Shown one piece after another: positions 11,449 through 22,740 of a stretch of 64,000 bases of DNA (its first letter is position 1; each line of letters opens with the position of its first letter). This DNA comes from Lepraria neglecta. Its lineage: Eukaryota; Ascomycota; Lecanoromycetes; Lecanorales; Stereocaulaceae. The DNA lies in the NCBI GenBank assembly GCA_033220425.1, contig CM065651.1:2418001-2482000 (forward strand). Reading direction: 5' to 3'. The notes under the pieces are model-generated. The model had not been told where the DNA came from and made no database searches. It saw only the letters and a program-made list of their open reading frames with translations. The translations under genes were made by a program, and so were the position numbers.

Positions 11449-13046
11449 TCATGCCGTGTCGTTGCCAGGCCTTTGAATACCGGTTGCAGTAGCCGTACTG
11501 GGTTGGTCATTGTTCCACGACAAGTATGTATGGTCCCCAAGTTTCCTAGGAGCCGTTAGTTCCGCAATACAATTCAAAGGCATTCGAACGACATACCGTG
11601 GTTTGATGAGATGCGTGATTGTGAAGATGGTGCCAAGCACAATGCAAATACCCCCAACGGCTACGTATGCGATGCCGAGGAACGGGTTCTTGCCGCCCAT
11701 TACGGTTCGCGTAGATATAACTATCGATTTCGTGCCTCCATATACAGTGACGGGAAAATCTGGGAGTATTGGTAAGAGTTCACCTGTAGAAGCTTGAAGA
11801 CGTACTGTTCTCAATGTCCACCTGGTACTGGCTGCATTGCATAGTCTCGTTATCATTGCGGAGTGCCAGCTTGCTGAAGTTAGGAAGACCGGCGGTTCTC
11901 ATCCAAACCTGAAATCCATAATCCTTCTCGAGTGCTGGTGGTGGATTCTCAGTACTGTAGCCATTCTGCCATTGCAGGTACCAATTAGGCGGGACTGCTA
12001 TTTCCGATAAGTTGTACTTTGTTTCACCGTAGAGGGCTGCATCTGAGCTCCAAGCGATGCCATCAGTTGTCATGTTGTACGTGATGTTCTTTGCATTGCT
12101 GTAATGTACGTTCAATTGCACGGGCTTATTGATGGTGTCATTGAAGACCGAGTTGGCGATGAGGCCGCAAGGGTAATACGGCTTGCCGGTGTGATCTGTG
12201 TTTAGAGGATCGCAAGCTCCGAGAGAATTGTTCTTCACATCTGTACCCTTCAATTGGTCCGAATCCAATGACTTGACGTATCGACGGTGGTTCTGGTAGA
12301 AATTGGTAAGGCGATAATACAGCAGGACGGGCGGTTTAAGGTTGTCAGGTATGTTAAATCGCAACGAGCAGATCGACGTATTCACCGGAGTAGTACCAGT
12401 AGCGTAGGTCTTGTTGATACTGTATTGTCGCCACTGGTATATTGGATCAGTGCTGCAGTTCTTATCCGAACCCTTGAACGACGACGAGGTGTAGTTGCTT
12501 GGTATGGTGACATAGGCATCACCGAGCATCGTGTCATTCTGGAGGTCATGGCAGTGGGAATAATCGATCGATATTTCTTGTACCTGAAGGTGATGGACAC
12601 AATTAGCACAGTTTGGGGGCGGCGCAGGGCTGTAGAACGGTGTTGCGAACCTGAGCACTGGCGTAGAGTAAAAGGCCGCCTATGGGAGCAAATAAGATGC
12701 CAACAGCGAAGAATAGAGGCAGCACGGTCTTCGGAGTAAGGATAGGTCTGTAGAGTGGAGTTCAGCGGGTTCTCTAGCGGCATAAGGTGGGTATATCGCA
12801 TTGAGTATAGCAAGGGGGCTCACTGCCATGCTTTCAGTCGTTGTTGCCGGAAGGCGGTATCTGAAGATGGCGAAGATTGTCGTTAGCCATTGGACAAGGC
12901 GTGAATCGCTTCACGCAAGTGTGAAAAAAGAGTGAAAGCGCCTTGGGACTGAACTTACTTGCCGGCCTCCTGCTCTTCACCTTCTTCTGCACCTCATCGT
13001 GCTCTTGACCATCTATCGAGCCGGTGTGGGTTTCGGTTTGAGACAT
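11449..13046 (-). CDS. Cdc50/Lem3 family flippase subunit
   Basis: Non-catalytic beta subunit of P4-ATPase phospholipid flippases, needed for ER exit and activity of the pump, keeping lipid asymmetry in Golgi and plasma membranes. Minus-strand exons 13046-12959, 12860-12824, 12747-12651, 12583-11806, 11759-11597 and 11545-11449 total 1260 nt, 419 residues in frame. A polar N-terminus ends in [22 protein letters not shown]1 is [19 protein letters not shown] large Cys-containing lumenal domain follows with N-glycosylation sites and the family hallmark [15 protein letters not shown]2 is [20 protein letters not shown]. Introns are 46-98 nt. Exon 2 is only 37 nt. Start chosen at 13046 (MSQTETHT); an in-frame ATG at 13097 is possible but less typical. 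Confidence 0.93.
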
Positions 13047-15199
13047 ACTGAAGACAATGCGCTCATGAGGACCTTCACAAGTCAGGAATGCTTGCAAGCT
13101 GGATATCCTTGAAGATGGAACGTTGAGCTTACGATGCTAGGTGGCTCCGCGTCTTTGCGGAAGCTGACGCCAAGAGCTCGAGTGCCGAGGTTTTACCGGC
13201 TGCACACTCGCCTGACTCTGTCCGTACCAGGGTTGTGATAAAGTAATCTTACAGTTTTTCTCGGATGAACGGCTCTGGGGGAAAAAAGACAGCTGATCAC
13301 GATCAAAAGAGAAGTGCAAGAAGTCAGGCACTGCATCGGCAAATCTCCATGGTAAGGTGGTCTGCATGGCTCGTCCTCGTTAGCATATGGTTGGAAAATT
13401 GACAGTAGAGGCTTCCATTTATCATGCAGAATGACAAAGTGGGATCCTGCCCAAATGTCGCTCAATACGCAACCAGCTTACTTTCAATAAGACGGTTTGA
13501 CCTAAAGGCTTGGGTCCCAGTGAGCAGGTCGAAGAACTGCGGTTCAAATTTCCCATCCACGCTTACCGCGAGTCTCCGTATCTAGAAAGCTCATGTAGCA
13601 GTGCGCGGAAGCCTAGGTATACTGATAGCTTACGCAAATGGTCTAGCTGCAGTTTGCGAGGCTCCTTCACCTGTCTCACAGGACTACTCTTTAAAATCCA
13701 CGTGGGAGCCCAGAATTCTTACACCACCGTATCCGGCTGACAGTTCCTTCGAAGTCCATGCAGTCCAGGCTGGATCTATTGAAAACCGCGGAGATGCTAG
13801 CTACCGAGCATGTCTCGATGGAAGATTTTTCACGTGGTTTGCGGCAGGACTCTAGGCCTGGGCCTGGCGATTCCAAACAAAGAGCATACAGGTTGCGCGA
13901 ACAACAAAGGCCTTCTCGTGCGGCGGGTTCCAGCCGTTTACGGATCCAGCATACACAAAGAAAAAAAACGCTTTAGCAGAAGGCCTGGCCATTTTTCAGG
14001 AGAACTTCTCCTTTTCAATCGACTCAATAGGACTCGTCTCAGAACATCTGTAGCGGGCTATCGTGCCTCAGTCACCAGAGTCCTTCGGTCTACAAGGCAT
14101 GCCAGAAAATGCTCCGTAGTGAAGAGTCAAGATGGTCGTGCACTGCTCTGAAGGAGCCATTGTCATTGTTTTGAGAGTCATGTCAAAATGTTTCTCTAAG
14201 ACAGGCAACAAACCATACGAATGTCCAGTAAATGTTCTCCACCTCCACTTAATAAAGCTGAAAAGGTCACGATGAAGCACGTGAATCCTAATTCTCCTGC
14301 CCAAACTTCTCCTCTCTCTTCCTCTTCCCTAGCGTTGATCAAAGCACCCCCTCTGCTTTTGGCTTCTTCCGGTGCACCATGCAGCATTGCACTCAACGCT
14401 ACCGTCTGGGGAAATTTACCAAATTCTTTGCCCGTATTGGAATATGTCCTTGAGTCTGGCGCTGTAATCAAGAAATATGCGGACCTGTCCCACCAGAGAT
14501 CGGAGAAAGAAGGGAACGTGATAAGCCCACCGTCGATCAAACAAGACGTTCGCCGATGCCAACCTCTCCTCAAGTACTGGCTTCCCATGTCAGGGTCTAG
14601 GATGTGTTCTTGATGTCTATCGATGACTACGAAGCTTAAATGCTCGTGTTCGGCAGGACGCACTCTACTAATTTGAAGTGTCAAGGTCCAGAGGGTGGTC
14701 GAGGTTCGTCTCCATACGGCCATTTTCGTCAGGTTCTTGAAACAGTCTAATACTAAGCCTCAGAGGACGCAAATGGGAAGTCAAGCCACGGCCAGTTTCC
14801 ACAGTCCAAGGGAATCGGCGGGAAAGCCTTGGGAATACACTGCATTCCCAACATAGCTTTCCTAGGCCTGACTGCCTGAGGCGTGTCGTATTTTCGAGCT
14901 CTGTGAGGTGTTCAAATGCAAATGCATTATCTGGACAAATATCGAAGTTATGCCTTTTCATGACGCCTGATGCTGTGGTAGTTATTGTAGGCAGAAACAT
15001 ATGTCTGTCGTCCCCCAAGAGACCCAGCACGGGCGAATTGCGATATATGTGGCTTGCGAGTTAGGTAGCCCTAGCGCTGTCAAGGGCTATCAACCTGTCT
15101 CAGGCAATTGGACTACTTGTAAATAGCCCAAGGCGAAACGAAAAGCATGCTTGAATCTCACTGGGGTTTCTCCACGCCGTTAAATGCCAGTATAGGAAA
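13047..15199. other. About 2.1 kb with no recognisable gene
   Basis: The left part must contain the Cdc50 promoter. Medium ORFs exist (for example 14723-14196 and 15030-14668 on the minus strand, 14221-14613 on the plus strand) but they overlap one another, and none shows a recognisable domain or convincing splice pattern. Base composition is like the gene-rich flank, not the RIP-degraded island. Decayed gene relics are possible. Confidence 0.4.
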
Positions 15200-15880
15200 A
15201 TGCATCCTCTAGCAACTCTCACAACTATCTTTCCACGAGCACGGCCTGTCTTCAACTTCTCATACGCTCTGACAGGACCTTTAACAACTAGTCAACGGCC
15301 TTCAGTTTGCCTTGCTTCATCCATTCAGCTATGTTTCTTAAGCCCTTCGGCTCGGTCTTGAGGATCAACAGTTGAAATTTTCTCTTCCCACCACCCAGAA
15401 ATGCTGGCCAAAACATGCGACTCGATATCTTGTACACCATCGCAAAGCTTGTGCCATTCCTTGAGAAATTACGGGCTTCTCAGTACAATTCTTTTGGGGT
15501 ACCGACGTTATCCACGATATGGTCAACTTTCTCCATCTGCTTCAACTCCATCACCACATCGTTTTTTCTTGTAGTCGATAACCTTATCAGCACCAAGAGA
15601 CTTGCAGAGCTCGACGTTGACGCCCGAACAGCTTTTAATGACTTAACAGCCCAACAATTTGGCGATTTGAATCATGAAAATGCCTGTTCCGCCACTCCCA
15701 GCATTGACGAAGACACGATTACCGGACTTCACGTATGGCACAAGCTGTTCGCCCAGCCGTATCGATGCAAGATACATCTTCTGGACTTACACCATCAGGG
15801 GAGCAGCCAACGAGCGAGCGGCAGATATCTTCATGGACAGCGGGATATTTGATCTACTTCAAAAGCTCTCCAATGTCAAA
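15200..15880 (-). pseudogene. Decayed zinc-type quinone oxidoreductase (MDR family, RTN4IP1-like)
   Basis: Minus-strand translation gives recognisable MDR pieces in order: a LVPYVKSGNRVFVNAGSGGTG-type nucleotide-binding start (about 15735-15680, the GxGGxG loop), IQIAKLLGC, SCSGVNVELCKSLGADKVIDY (about 15625-15560), a one-base frame shift, VDHIVDNVGTPKELY, a C-terminal half with KGLRNIAEWMKQGKLKAVD, and, in another frame, AYEELKTGRARGKIVVRVARG near 15215. In-frame stops occur after LLGC, after KELY and after KAVD, and at least two frame changes are needed. These are NADPH-dependent quinone or enone reductases in the living family. The N-terminal half is not recognisable; the remnant ends about 250 bp before the transposon island. 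Confidence 0.75.
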
Positions 15881-16123
15881 TCTTCCGATTTCTAAATTCG
15901 ATCTAACGACCGACAAGTCCGACAGTTGTCAGCCCCACCAAGGCACGTCGAAATAGTTCAGGACCTTCAATGAGTCATTGAGCGCAATTGGCAGGTCAAG
16001 CAAAATTCCAGACGACGCGGTTACTCTGAAGACGTTGTTATCAAGAAGCGAAGGCTCAGAACAATCAAGAACGGGATACGCAGATAGCTTTCCTATAACC
16101 AAGGCTCTTATTCGTAGACTAAT

Positions 16124-16178
16124 TGTTGAATTATAAGCTTACATATAGCTTTATATGATAGGATGGTTCCAAGGCACC
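16124..16178 (+). mobile_element. Family A LTR fragment (A1), internally deleted
   Basis: Starts TGTTGAATTATAAGCTTAC, then joins directly to a GGATGGTTCCAAGGCA segment normally ~100 bp further in, and is cut by the next LTR at 16179. It marks the left boundary of the island. Confidence 0.6.
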
Positions 16179-16494
16179 TGTTAGCGCAGGCCACCTTGGG
16201 GTATGCTGACTAAGCAGAGCTAGAAAGATGATTGGAAGGGTAAAGGTACTATGATCGATCTGTCAGAGCGAAGTAACTAGTAGAATATCCGATGTCAATT
16301 GGTTGAGATCAATATTTGACTTGCTGAGTTCTCCTTGGTGCAGGACTGTCTATATATGCCCCATAGCCAAGCCATCGCATAAAACATGATACAAGGCGTA
16401 TCGCATAAAACATGATACAAGACGTATCGCATGAAGCATGATACAAGGCGTATCGCATGAAATATGATACAAGGCTTATCGCATGAAACAGGCG

Positions 16495-17495
16495 TGTTGA
16501 ATTATAAGCTTACATAGCTTTATCTGGTGACAAAGTGCTGGCACATATGAGAGCTGGCTGTTCAACACAGTCCTGAGAGGCAGGAATGATGAGTTGGAAA
16601 TGTTTGCATGTCTCGGATGGTTCCAAGGCATTTTTGCAATGAGCCTGTTTTCATGCTTTCTGCGATGCGCCTGTTTCATGCTTTTCATGCGATAAGCCTT
16701 GTATCATGTTTCATGCGATACGCCTTGTATCATGCTTCATGCGATACGCCTTGTATCATGCTTCATGCGATACGCCTTGTGTTGAATTATAAGCTTACAT
16801 AGCTTTATCTGGTGACAAAGTGCTGGCACATATGAGAGCTGGCTGTTCAACACAGTCCTGAGAGGCAGGAATGATGAGTTGGAAAAGTTTGCATGTCTCG
16901 GATGGTTCCAAGGCATTTTTGCAATGAGCCTGTTTTCATGCTTTCTACGATGCGCCTGTTTCATGCTTTTCATGCGATAAGCCTTGTATCATGTTTCATG
17001 CGATACGCCTTGTATCATGCTTCATGCGATACGCCTTGTATCATGTTTTATGCGATACGCCTTGTATCATGTTTTATGCGATGGCTTGGCTATGGGGCAT
17101 ATATAGACAGTCCTGCACCAAGGAGAACTCAGCAAGTAAAATATTCATCTCAACCAATTGACATCGGATATTCTACTAGTTACTTCGCTCTGACAGATCG
17201 ATCATAGTACCTTTACCCTTCCAATCACCTTTCTAGCTCTGCTTAGTCAGCATACTCTAAGGTGGCCTGCGCTAACACCTTGTATCATGTTTTATGCGAT
17301 GGCTTGGCTATGGGGCATATATAGACAGTCCTGCACCAAGGAGAACTCAGCAAGTCAAATATTCATCTCAACCAATTGACATCGGATGTTCTACTAGTTA
17401 CTTCGCTCTGACAGATCGATCATAGTACCTTTACCCTTCCAATCACCTTTCTAGCTCTGCTTAGTCAGCATACCCTAAGGTGGCCTGCGCTAACA
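16495..17495 (+). mobile_element. Family A solo LTR (A3) nested in A2
   Basis: Plus-oriented LTR, TGTTGAATT to GCTAACA, flanked by AGGCG at 16490-16494 and 17496-17500, so it inserted into A2. It is itself split by A4. Removing A4 and one CCTTG leaves 498 bp. Confidence 0.85.
16780..17277 (+). mobile_element. Family A solo LTR (A4) nested in A3
   Basis: Complete 498-bp LTR with TGTTG...TAACA ends, flanked by CCTTG at 16775-16779 and 17278-17282. It inserted inside the 26-bp repeat array of A3 and is therefore the youngest of the three. Confidence 0.9.
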
Positions 17496-18152
17496 AGGCG
17501 CATCGCAGAAAGTATAAAAACAGGCTCATTGCAAAAATGCCTTGGAACCATCCGAGACATCCAAACTTTTCCAACTCATCATTCCTGCCTCTTAGGACTG
17601 TGTTGAACAGCCAGCTCTCATATGTGCCAGCACTTTGTCACCAGATAAAGCTATGTAAGCTTATAATTCAACAGCTATTACTAGAATCTAAAGATAATCC
17701 TTATAGAAGAGTATATTATTATAACTAGAGTAATAACGTAGGTTAACTATCTCGACTATCTAAGACGGATCCTTTACGAGGGTATTATAGATATATCTAT
17801 AGTTATCGTCTTCCTTATTTACTAGTACTAAGTCTTTATCAGCTATCGCGTTAATCTATTCGTCTAATATAGTATTATTACCGCTACCCCCCTCTTTAAG
17901 ATCTCTATCCTTAGAGAATTTCTGAAAATACTCTAGAGATAGTAGAGTACGGTATTAATGCTTTTGATGCTTATCTTGGTTATTAATAGGAACTAAGTTC
18001 GGTATACGCGTCAAGGCGTCTACTTTGCCGTTAGATTTACTACTCCGGTATATAATTTTAAAGTTGAAATTAGCTAATTTCTCTACCTATCGAGCTTGAC
18101 GGCGCGTTAGCTCCTTTATCTATATAAAATATTCAAGGCTCTTATAATCGGT

Positions 18153-19630
18153 TGTTGAATTGTAAGCTTATCTATAGCTTTATATATACATGAGAGCTGG
18201 CTATGTAGACAGCTCTAGGATGCGGAAATAATCTTTGAAGCTTTGCATGTTTCGGATGGTTCCAGGATACTAACCGCCGTATCGCCATCTGCGAATAGGC
18301 AATCCAGTGCCGTATCGCCATGTGTCGAATAGGCAATCCATCGCCATATCGCCATGTGCGAATAGGCAATCCATCGCCATATCGCCGTGTGCGAATAGAC
18401 GACCAGACCTGCCATATCGCCATGTGCGAATAGGCAACCTGACCGCCATATCGCCGTGTGCGAATAGGCAACGAGACCGCCATGTTGCCATGTGTCGAAT
18501 AGGCAGTCCACCGCCATATCGCCGTGTGCGAATAGGCAACCAGACCGCCATGTTGCCATGTGTCGAATAGGCAGTCCATCGCCATATCGCCGTGTGCGAA
18601 TAGGCAACCAGACCTGCCATATCGCCATGTGCGAATAGGCAACCTGACCGCCATATCGCCGTGTGCGAATAGGCAACCAGACCGCCATGTTGCCATGTGT
18701 GGAATAGGCAGTCCATCGCCATATCGCCATCTGCGAATAGGCAATCCGGTGCCATGCCGCCATGTGTCGAACAGGCAATCCACCGCCATATCGCCATGTG
18801 CGAATAGGTAACCTGACCGCCATATCACTATCTGCGAGTAGGCAACCTGACCGCCATATCGCCATGTGTCGAATAGGATGTGCGAATGAGCAATCCATCG
18901 CCATATCGCCATGTGCGAATAGGCAGTCCGCCATATCGCCATGTGCGTCATAGGCAGTGTATGCCATATCGCCATCTGCGAATGAGCAATCCGCCGCCAT
19001 ATTGCCATGTGCATCATAGGCAGTGTATGCCATATCGCCATCTGCGAATGAGCCATCCGGTGCCATCTCACCATCTGTCGAATAGGCAATCCATCGCCAT
19101 ATCGCCATCTGCGAATGAGCCATCCGGTGCCATCTCACCATCTGTCGAATAGGCAGTCCATCGCCATATCGCCATGTGCGAATGGGCAATCCGCCGCCAT
19201 ATCGCCATGTGCATCGTAGGCAGTGTATGCCATATCGCCATCTGCGAATGAGCCATCCGGTGCCATCTCACCATCTGTCGAAAAGGCAATCCATCGCCAT
19301 ATCGCCATCTGCGAATGAGCAATCCGGTGGACCGTGCGGTACGCCTGTCTAATGCCTCATGCGATACGCTTGTTTCATGCTTTTCATGCGGAAAGCTTAT
19401 TCTATGTAAAGGCTTGGCTCTGGGGCATATGTAGAAGGCTCTACACCTAGGAGAGCTCACTAAGTTAAATATTAATCTTCAGGGTATTTCAATGAATCGA
19501 TATTGGATATCCTACTATTTGCTTCGCTCTGATATATCGGTTCTCAGTGTCCTTATCCACCTGTTACCTTTCTAGCTCTACTCAGTCAGTATACCCTAAG
19601 GTGGCCTGCGTTTTTGAAATCTTGCCAACA
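18153..19630 (+). mobile_element. Family B LTR (B1) with minisatellite core
   Basis: A 1478-bp element with TGTTG...CCAACA ends and TCGGT duplications at 18148-18152 and 19631-19635. The outer ~110 bp at the left and ~280 bp at the right resemble family A LTRs (AAGCTTA, GAGAGCTGGCT, CTTCGCTCTGA, CACC/TGTTACCTTTCTAGCTCT, AAGGTGGCCTGCG). The middle is a ~34-bp repeat. It has no coding sequence of its own, so it is best read as a solo LTR (or a short non-autonomous element). Confidence 0.8.
18268..19330. repeat. 34-bp minisatellite in B1, about 31 units
   Basis: Unit resembles CGCCATATCGCCATGTGCGA followed by ATAGGCAACCTGAC, 33-35 bp, with variants CATCTGCGAA and TGTGTCGAA. Because 34 is one more than a multiple of three and the unit lacks stops on the minus strand, all three minus frames stay open for hundreds of codons; these are not genes. 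Confidence 0.9.
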
Positions 19631-19953
19631 TCGGTGAATATTTAGATAGGGATATTAGTTAATTCTAATTTAGGACGCTAGTATTCTAGGCAGCGGACGA
19701 TTATAAGTAGCTCCTTATCGTAGATCTTATAGTTATACTCCGTAGGTAGTAGGTTCTTACTATAGAATATAACTGGATAAAGGACTCCGTTATCGTCTAT
19801 TTAGGATAGGATACCGCTATTAATATAATTAGACGAATCTATCTCTAGTACCGCTAGTCGGGATCTATCGTAATACCAAAGTACTAGAGTATTAGTAACC
19901 GTGCTCTTAAGGCGCTCGAAGGCCGCCTAATATACTTTAGACTACTAGAATAG

Positions 19954-20385
19954 TGTTACGAACCACGTTGCGTGCGGTGGTTCTATGGATTGATTCTCAA
20001 TGGGGATGGAGGTGCAACCTGACAAGAGTATGAAGCAGGCTTCAAGTGATGCTAAGCGGGTCTGGTATATGATCAGATGATATATATTCAGTGCCTAGCC
20101 TAAGAGATCTATCGCATGTAGTAGACAATTGAATAGCAAGTTGAGCACGATGCTCCAAGTGGTGAGCAGTGCTCCGCATATATAGACATACGAAATCCAT
20201 GCCAAGCATTCTTGATCGCACTGATCGCACTGATCGCATCTGCGCTCATTGCGACCACTGCGCTCATCGCTTAACATGCCAAGCCTTCAGGCTCTGTCCG
20301 AGTCGGACACCGACTCGTCGACTCGAACCATGACGGGCGCTACGCTCCATGAGCGCATCCCTGATCATGTTTCCTGATCGTAACA
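19954..20385 (-). mobile_element. Solo LTR, family D (D1)
   Basis: TGTTACGAACCACG to CTGATCGTAACA, 432 bp, flanked by AATAG at 19949-19953 and 20386-20390. Orientation is inferred from D3, whose TGTTACGATCAGG end adjoins gypsy pol. Holds short repeats of a GATCGCACT word and a GTCCGAGTCGGAC palindrome. Inserted in G3. Confidence 0.85.
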
Positions 20386-21861
20386 AATAGACAATCCTTT
20401 TTAGTAAACGATACTAAGGGTCTAACTATTTTCGAGAAGTCCTTAATAAACCGGCGGTAGAAGTTATAGAAACTAATAAATACTTATACCTCCTTTAGAC
20501 GAGTTAGGGGTTCCTAGTTAATAATAACCTTAACTTTAGAAGGGTCTATATAGGGACCTTCTATTAATATAATTAGTCCGAGGAAGGTTATCTCTTAGAC
20601 GTAGAATTCGTATTTCTCGATATTAACCTATAGTCCCGCCTCTCGAAGCTTTAGTAAAACCTTTCGTATATATTATTTATACTCTTTTTCCATCTTACTA
20701 TAGATTAGGATATTATCTAGATAGACCTAGTAGAATTGTTCAGGTATTCGAAGAGGGTATTATTTATATAGTACTAGAAGGACGCAGGTCTATTAGTTAG
20801 GCTAAATAGTAGGATATAGTATTTAAACGCTCCGAATAAGATAGTAAACGTCGTAAGATCTTCGCTATCCGGATATATACAGAGCTTATTGAACGCGGTA
20901 ATAATATCTAGCTTTATAAGGTATTTATATCTGATAACACAAGTAAATATTTCCTCGATAAGTAGTATAGGATAGCGGTTCCGAATCGTAAGCGTATTAA
21001 GTTTCCGATAGTCGACGTAGAAACGGAGACTTCTATTATACTTTTAGATAAATAGGACTAGCGATATATAGGGCGCTATACTAGGTAAGATAAAGCCCTT
21101 CTTAAGGTTATCGTCTAAATACTCCTTTACCTTTTAGAGCTTAAATCTAGATATTAAATATAAGCGACTTTAAGGGGATTTCTTTCCAGATTCTATCTTG
21201 ATCTTATAATTATATAACTAACATAGTAGAAGTTCCTTTACTTTACTCCGATTAAAGACGTTAATAAGATTATAGTATTCTCGGGGAAGCTTCTACTTGA
21301 CTATCCCCTCCGTTACTTCCGATACCTTATAGATCTAGTCTAGTATAGATCTATTCTAGATAGCCTTCTCTAACTCAGCTATTATTATAGAGAAGTATTA
21401 GATATCGCGCTTCTTTTAGTTTCTTATATATATATAGAATATAGTAGCGCTAATTTCGGCGATATCTAGTACCTCTAGTTTCTCAGGTAGCGGAGGCGGA
21501 TAATTCGTAGGACTATTCCTTATCTTATCTACCTTCTCGGTAGGAGGCTTAATAAGAGCTTAGAGGGCCCCGATATAGTTATAGCGGCTAGATAGGAAGA
21601 TAATATAGTTATCTGCTATATCTAGTAGGACCTTATACTTATTTATCTATAGCTTACTAAGGATAATATATTAGTTACCTAGGCTAGTAATAAATGTAGA
21701 TATAGTTGACTCGAGATAATTATAGACTTTTATAGAAGGGTAAATAGTATAGATAACGGGTTTCTTTTATATCTTGCCGTTATATCTATAGAGGTAATAC
21801 GATTTAGCGAGAGGTATAGAGACGATATCGAGATATTTAGAAAGTAGTTACGCTTCTTTTT

Positions 21862-22276
21862 TGTTACGAACCGTGCGTTCCGATATCGTTTTATAGATTG
21901 TTCTCAATAGGGATGGAGGTATAACTATACAAGAGGGTGAAGCAGGCTTCAAGTGATACTAAGCGGGTCTGGTATATGATCAGATAATATATATTCAGTG
22001 CCTAGCCTAAGAGATCTATCGCATGTAGTGAATACGAAGTAGAAGCAAGTTGAGCACGATGCTCCAAGTAGTAAGCAGTGCTCCGTATATATAGCAATAG
22101 GAAATCCATGCCAAGCATTCATGATCGCACTGATCGCACTACGCTCATTGCGCTCATCGCTTATATGCCAAGCCCTCAGGCCCCTTGTCCGAGTCGAGTA
22201 TAGTCAGTCCGACTCGTACCATAATGGGCGCTACGCCATACGGGCGCTTCTCTGATCATAGCTCCTGGTCTTAATA
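21862..22276 (-). mobile_element. Family D LTR (D2), 3' LTR of gypsy fragment G4
   Basis: Runs TGTTACGAACCG to CTTAATA (mutated GTAACA end), about 415 bp, directly followed by a pyrimidine-rich CTCCCTCTCC tract (the polypurine tract on the minus strand) and the 3' end of a minus-strand gypsy. Confidence 0.75.
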
Positions 22277-22294
22277 TTAGCTCCCTCTCCCAGA

Positions 22295-22311
22295 TTTCTC
22301 GTCCCGAGAAA
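22295..22311. promoter_or_regulatory. Conserved 17-bp palindrome upstream of the antisense ORF (G4)
   Basis: TTTCTCGTCCCGAGAAA: 7-bp arms and a 3-nt centre, 13 bp before the antisense ATG. The same palindrome (reverse orientation) occurs at 34193-34209 and 52990-53006. Regulatory use is a guess. Confidence 0.5.
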
Positions 22312-22324
22312 CTATCCATCCTTC

Positions 22325-22740
22325 ATGCCACCCTGCCGTACCAAACGATCTTCTAATCCAACCGTCCGTCGAACGGAGCTAGCCAATAAGCTTTCTGAAG
22401 TCGTCATACGTCCCTGCTCTCGATGTACCGCTACCGGGAAGCAGTATCTAGTAAGTACTCATTCCGATCGATATTCTAACTGCGTCGATAGGTAGGAAAT
22501 ACGACCTTATAGTATTACCCCTTGAAATATATTATATCGAAAGAGATAGAAAGAAAGCGTGGTTAGAGTTGAAATCTACGCGTAAAGAGCTAACTCGTTT
22601 AATAGAGGAGTCTATACGTCTTCAAAATAAACTATTATATCTTTAAATATAATACGAAAATATAGAGGATAAGAAGAAAAGGCTCGCTGATTATAAAGTA
22701 TAGAATATTAAGAAATTAGAGGAGGATTAGCGTATCGCTC
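22325..22740 (+). pseudogene. Antisense accessory ORF of gypsy G4 (broken)
   Basis: Begins ATG CCA CCC TGC and encodes a clear relative of the G1 antisense protein: basic start MPPCRTKRS, VRRTEL, VIRPCSRCTATGKQYLV and a later single Cys (YSNCVD). A frame change and stop follow (about 22490), after which IGRKYDL and a P-L-EI segment continue in another frame, and the coiled-coil part is disrupted by stops. It is antisense to the retrotransposon. Confidence 0.7.

Larger units (their letters stand above)
16179..17673 (-). mobile_element. Family A LTR (A2), outermost of a triple nest
   Basis: Minus-oriented LTR running from TGTTAGCGCAGGCC to TATAATTCAACA, split by A3 (16495-17495). Its own sequence is 16179-16494 plus 17496-17673, about 489 bp after removing one target duplication. 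It is 9 bp short of the common 498-bp length because one AAGCATGAA word is missing. No matching 5-bp flanks were found. Confidence 0.8.
17674..21861 (-). mobile_element. RIP-degraded Ty3/gypsy pol (G3), split by B1 and D1
   Basis: Minus-strand translation gives RNase H and connection-region motifs: [21 protein letters not shown] (about 19730-19670), FTD at 19637-19628 continuing beyond B1 as YKSLEYF (near 18145), and a REL-TRRQAR / SNGKVDALTR stretch near 18090-17990. RT-like sequence lies around 20700-21120 and protease-like sequence near 21650-21750. Many in-frame stops stand at expected Q or W codons. B1 (18153-19630, TSD TCGGT) and D1 (19954-20385, TSD AATAG) inserted into it later. It is a different lineage from G1: RNase H wording differs ([12 protein letters not shown] versus EQNYNIHDKELL). 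The ends are lost at A2 and D2. Confidence 0.75.

Noticed and set aside
14196-14723. Minus-strand ORF of 175 codons as a gene
   Set aside because: Overlaps a 130-codon ORF on the other strand, no recognisable motif, no supporting splice pattern.
18215-19189. Minus-strand ORF of 324 codons and its neighbours in the B1 array
   Set aside because: Produced by the 34-bp minisatellite, which is stop-free in all three minus frames; no unique protein sequence.
18268-19330. CRISPR-like array of direct repeats
   Set aside because: Units abut without unique spacers, the unit itself varies, there are no cas genes, and the genome is eukaryotic. It is a minisatellite.
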